Source: Roseimaritima multifibrata (GTDB lineage: Bacteria > Planctomycetota > Planctomycetia > Pirellulales > Pirellulaceae). From it: a stretch of DNA of 64,000 nt. Within the stretch, counting starts at the first letter, position 1. Each line of letters starts with the position of its first letter. Positions 62,431 to 64,000 of the stretch are shown here, piece after piece. The position numbers and the translations under genes were made by a program. The stretch spans positions 6,200,001 to 6,264,000 of the forward strand of contig NZ_CP036262.1 of the NCBI RefSeq assembly GCF_007741495.1, in the 5' to 3' direction. The notes below the pieces were generated by a model. That model did not search any database and was not told the DNA's origin. It saw only the letters and a program-made list of their open reading frames with translations.

Positions 62431-62739
62431 GAGCGACGGCATCCCCCACCGCGCATATGCGGGCAAGTGGTGTGCGGCTGAAGACCATACTCAACACAAT
62501 CGAAGCCTTCCCGAAAAAGGTCGGCAACGAATCGTTCGTTCCGACCACAACAACGGCCCATACCTTGCCATTTGCACTTTGGCACCTGAGTTGCTTTACC
62601 TGAGTTGCTTTAGATGTTGCTTAAGAATCAAGAAACGCGTCGACAACGCTTATGAAATCCGAAAGTCGCGTGACATTTTCGGAATCCCAATCGACGAAAC
62701 GCTCTTCGTCGCTTGCCCCGACAACAGCAGGAGTCAACG

Positions 62740-63330
62740 ATGGCACTGAAAATTTTTATAATGCGACACGGGGAAACCGAGTGGTCGGTTTCTGGCAAAC
62801 ACACCGGACGGGTCGATATTCCGTTGACGGAAAATGGTGAACGCGAGGCACGCCAACTCGGCAAACGTCTTGCCTCCACCACGTTTGACCATGTCTTGGT
62901 CAGTCCACTGCAACGTGCTCGCCAAACTTGTGATCTAGCCGACTGCGGGGCGCGAGCCGAAACAGAACCAGATCTGATCGAATGGAACAACGGCGACTAC
63001 GAAGGTCAAACGCACACCGACATCTTCAAGAAACGCCCCGACTGGAATCTATTTCGCGACGGTTGTCCCCATGGCGAATCCCCCGCAGACATCTCCGCAC
63101 GAGCCGATCGGCTGATCAAGCGACTTGTCACGCTTGATGGCAATGTGGCGTTATTTTCACACAGCCATTTCGGCCGCGTGCTGGGTGTCCGCTGGATCGG
63201 CTTGCCCGTTCAAGCCGGCCAACACTTTATCCTGAACACCGCATCGCTAAGTGTGCTGTGTTACCAACACGAAAACGTTGCCGCCCCCGCGATCGAGAGC
63301 TGGAACAACCATGGGTCGTACGGAGAATAA
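62740..63330 (+). CDS. Histidine phosphatase superfamily (phosphoglycerate-mutase-like) protein
   Basis: 196 residues from the ATG at 62740, preceded by CAGGAG at spacing 6; the frame is open to 62713. Catalytic RHGE motif at residues 9-12 (His10), then LTENGEREARQLGKRL, SPLQRARQTCDLA, LIEWNNGDYEGQTH and the second catalytic His in LFSHSHFGRVLGVRW. Typical small SixA/cobalamin-phosphatase-type member that removes phosphate from small substrates or phosphosugars; substrate unknown. It stands alone between palindromic element DNA and a possible small gene. Confidence 0.92.
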   Translation: MALKIFIMRHGETEWSVSGKHTGRVDIPLTENGEREARQLGKRLASTTFDHVLVSPLQRARQTCDLADCGARAETEPDLIEWNNGDYEGQTHTDIFKKRPDWNLFRDGCPHGESPADISARADRLIKRLVTLDGNVALFSHSHFGRVLGVRWIGLPVQAGQHFILNTASLSVLCYQHENVAAPAIESWNNHGSYGE

Positions 63331-63339
63331 CGGTCCAAT

Positions 63340-63468
63340 CTAAAACGCTACCAAAGTCGCAAGGCTGCATATTCCCAAAAACAACGCTGTCCAGCCTCCC
63401 AAATAGTGGCGATTTCTGCGACAGCGATCAATCGTTTTAGCAACGGCTTGGACATTCAAATCGACCAT
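63340..63468 (-). CDS. Possible small single-pass membrane protein (42 aa)
   Basis: From the ATG at 63466-63468 a 42-residue product has a charged N-terminal half (TIDRCRRNRHYLGG) and one hydrophobic helix (LFLGICSLATLVAF) at the very end. It lies in the 303-bp gap between two plus-strand genes. No Shine-Dalgarno was checked as convincing; it may be chance. Listed at low confidence. Confidence 0.25.
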   Translation of the reverse strand: MVDLNVQAVAKTIDRCRRNRHYLGGWTALFLGICSLATLVAF

Positions 63469-63633
63469 AAAACGATCGATCCAACACGTACTAAAGACCA
63501 GTGGCGTCCTGCACGGTTCTGCTCCACCCACGATTCTCCTCTTTCAACCTATCATCCCAAGCCCAACGGCCTAGGATAAGATATCTCAACGTGTACTTCA
63601 TCGAAGAAAGCAATTCCCGCTCGGTACCCAATC

Positions 63634-64000
63634 ATGCTGCGTGAAACCAGAACCGTCATCCTTCGCCTACTTATTATGACCACTTCGGCCTGGTCAATCG
63701 GCGTGACACGTGCGGATGAACCACAGACGAATCGCCCCAAACCGGCCGTCAACGATCGTACGTCAGGCGTCGATTCAGCGGATGCTAGTGGAACCATCAT
63801 TTTCAAAAATGACTTCTCCAACGAAACGGTCGGAGACTACACAGATAACGATTTCAAATCCGACCGCGACTGGGGAAAAGTACGCTGGGCGAATCTCCAT
63901 GACCGATCGGAAATCATCGACGATGATGGCAACAAAAAACTCAGGATGACCTTTCCGAAAGGAAAATTTGGGCATCGCGAAACGGGCGGCAACGCTGCCG
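63634..64000 (+). CDS. Probable secreted polysaccharide lyase, N-terminal part (3' end outside window)
   Basis: 122 codons from the ATG at 63634 run off the window end. A signal peptide (LRLLIMTTSAWSIGVTRAD) is followed by a Pro/Asp-rich linker and then FKNDFSNETVGDYTDNDF, WGKVRW and KKLRMTFPKGKFGHRETGG. The last pieces resemble the start of PL14/alginate-lyase-like domains, where a W and an LRVxYPKGxxG motif recur. The assignment rests on this partial domain only. It would fit with the sulfatases nearby. Confidence 0.5.
   Translation, partial: MLRETRTVILRLLIMTTSAWSIGVTRADEPQTNRPKPAVNDRTSGVDSADASGTIIFKNDFSNETVGDYTDNDFKSDRDWGKVRWANLHDRSEIIDDDGNKKLRMTFPKGKFGHRETGGNAA

Noticed and set aside
1-64000. 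Prophage, biosynthetic cluster or defence island
   Set aside because: No integrase, phage structural, PKS/NRPS, restriction or toxin-antitoxin genes were recognised; the content is sulfatase/signalling/secretion typical of planctomycetes.

Overview
This window looks like chromosome from a marine-type planctomycete, most likely a member of the Pirellulaceae (Rhodopirellula and relatives). That is inferred from gene content: four formylglycine sulfatases, a PSCyt1/DUF1549/DUF1553 protein paired with a DUF1501 Tat protein, three large Hanks-type Ser/Thr kinases encoded beside ECF-like sigma factors, a DUF1559 domain, dockerin-bearing secreted proteins that start with an 'LExR/LESR...LAA' sorting-like motif, and Gly/Pro-rich EF-hand proteins. 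No phage, transposase, CRISPR array, rRNA or tRNA was recognised. Coding is mixed-strand in short operons.

Layout. 1-9.1 kb: tail of an unknown gene, YebC, a GntR/ABC-ATPase/permease operon with a candidate operator, a MarR/YeiH-type exporter/small protein/DUF202 operon, and a divergent FAD/NAD(P) oxidoreductase. 9.4-17.4 kb: secreted dockerin-haem-peroxidase, a Gly/Pro-rich protein, a TPR kinase, an EF-hand protein and an ECF-like sigma factor. 17.4-27.2 kb: degradative block with a sulfatase fused to a YHYH domain, a sialidase-like beta-propeller, DUF1501 + PSCyt1/DUF1549/DUF1553, and a second sulfatase. 27.7-31.6 kb: a chimeric zinc-finger/kinase/SecD-like/DUF1559 receptor divergent from an ECF sigma factor. 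31.7-32.8 kb: an array of 319-bp units. 33-46.7 kb: phosphoglucomutase, PQQ-repeat lipoprotein, DUF1579, EF-hand esterase, DUF3472 protein, membrane protein, glutamate decarboxylase, mannitol-dehydrogenase-family oxidoreductase and NCS1-type permease. 47-54.4 kb: FG-GAP protein, EF-hand protein, small secreted protein, terpene-cyclase-fold membrane protein and dockerin/EF-hand matrixin. 54.6-59.1 kb: translationally coupled sigma factor/kinase/surface-protein operon. 59.1-64 kb: two more sulfatases, a histidine phosphatase and the start of a probable polysaccharide lyase.

Functionally, the window combines breakdown of sulfated polysaccharide (sulfatases, sialidase-like, PSCyt1/DUF1501 pairs, probable lyase) with extracytoplasmic signalling and cell-surface proteins. 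The most unusual feature is the non-coding DNA. At least two families of short palindromic interspersed elements, mostly at gene ends, recur through the window. They are joined by a 319-bp tandem array built from inverted sub-repeats, a roughly 185-bp nested palindrome and several 7-8 bp microsatellite arrays.
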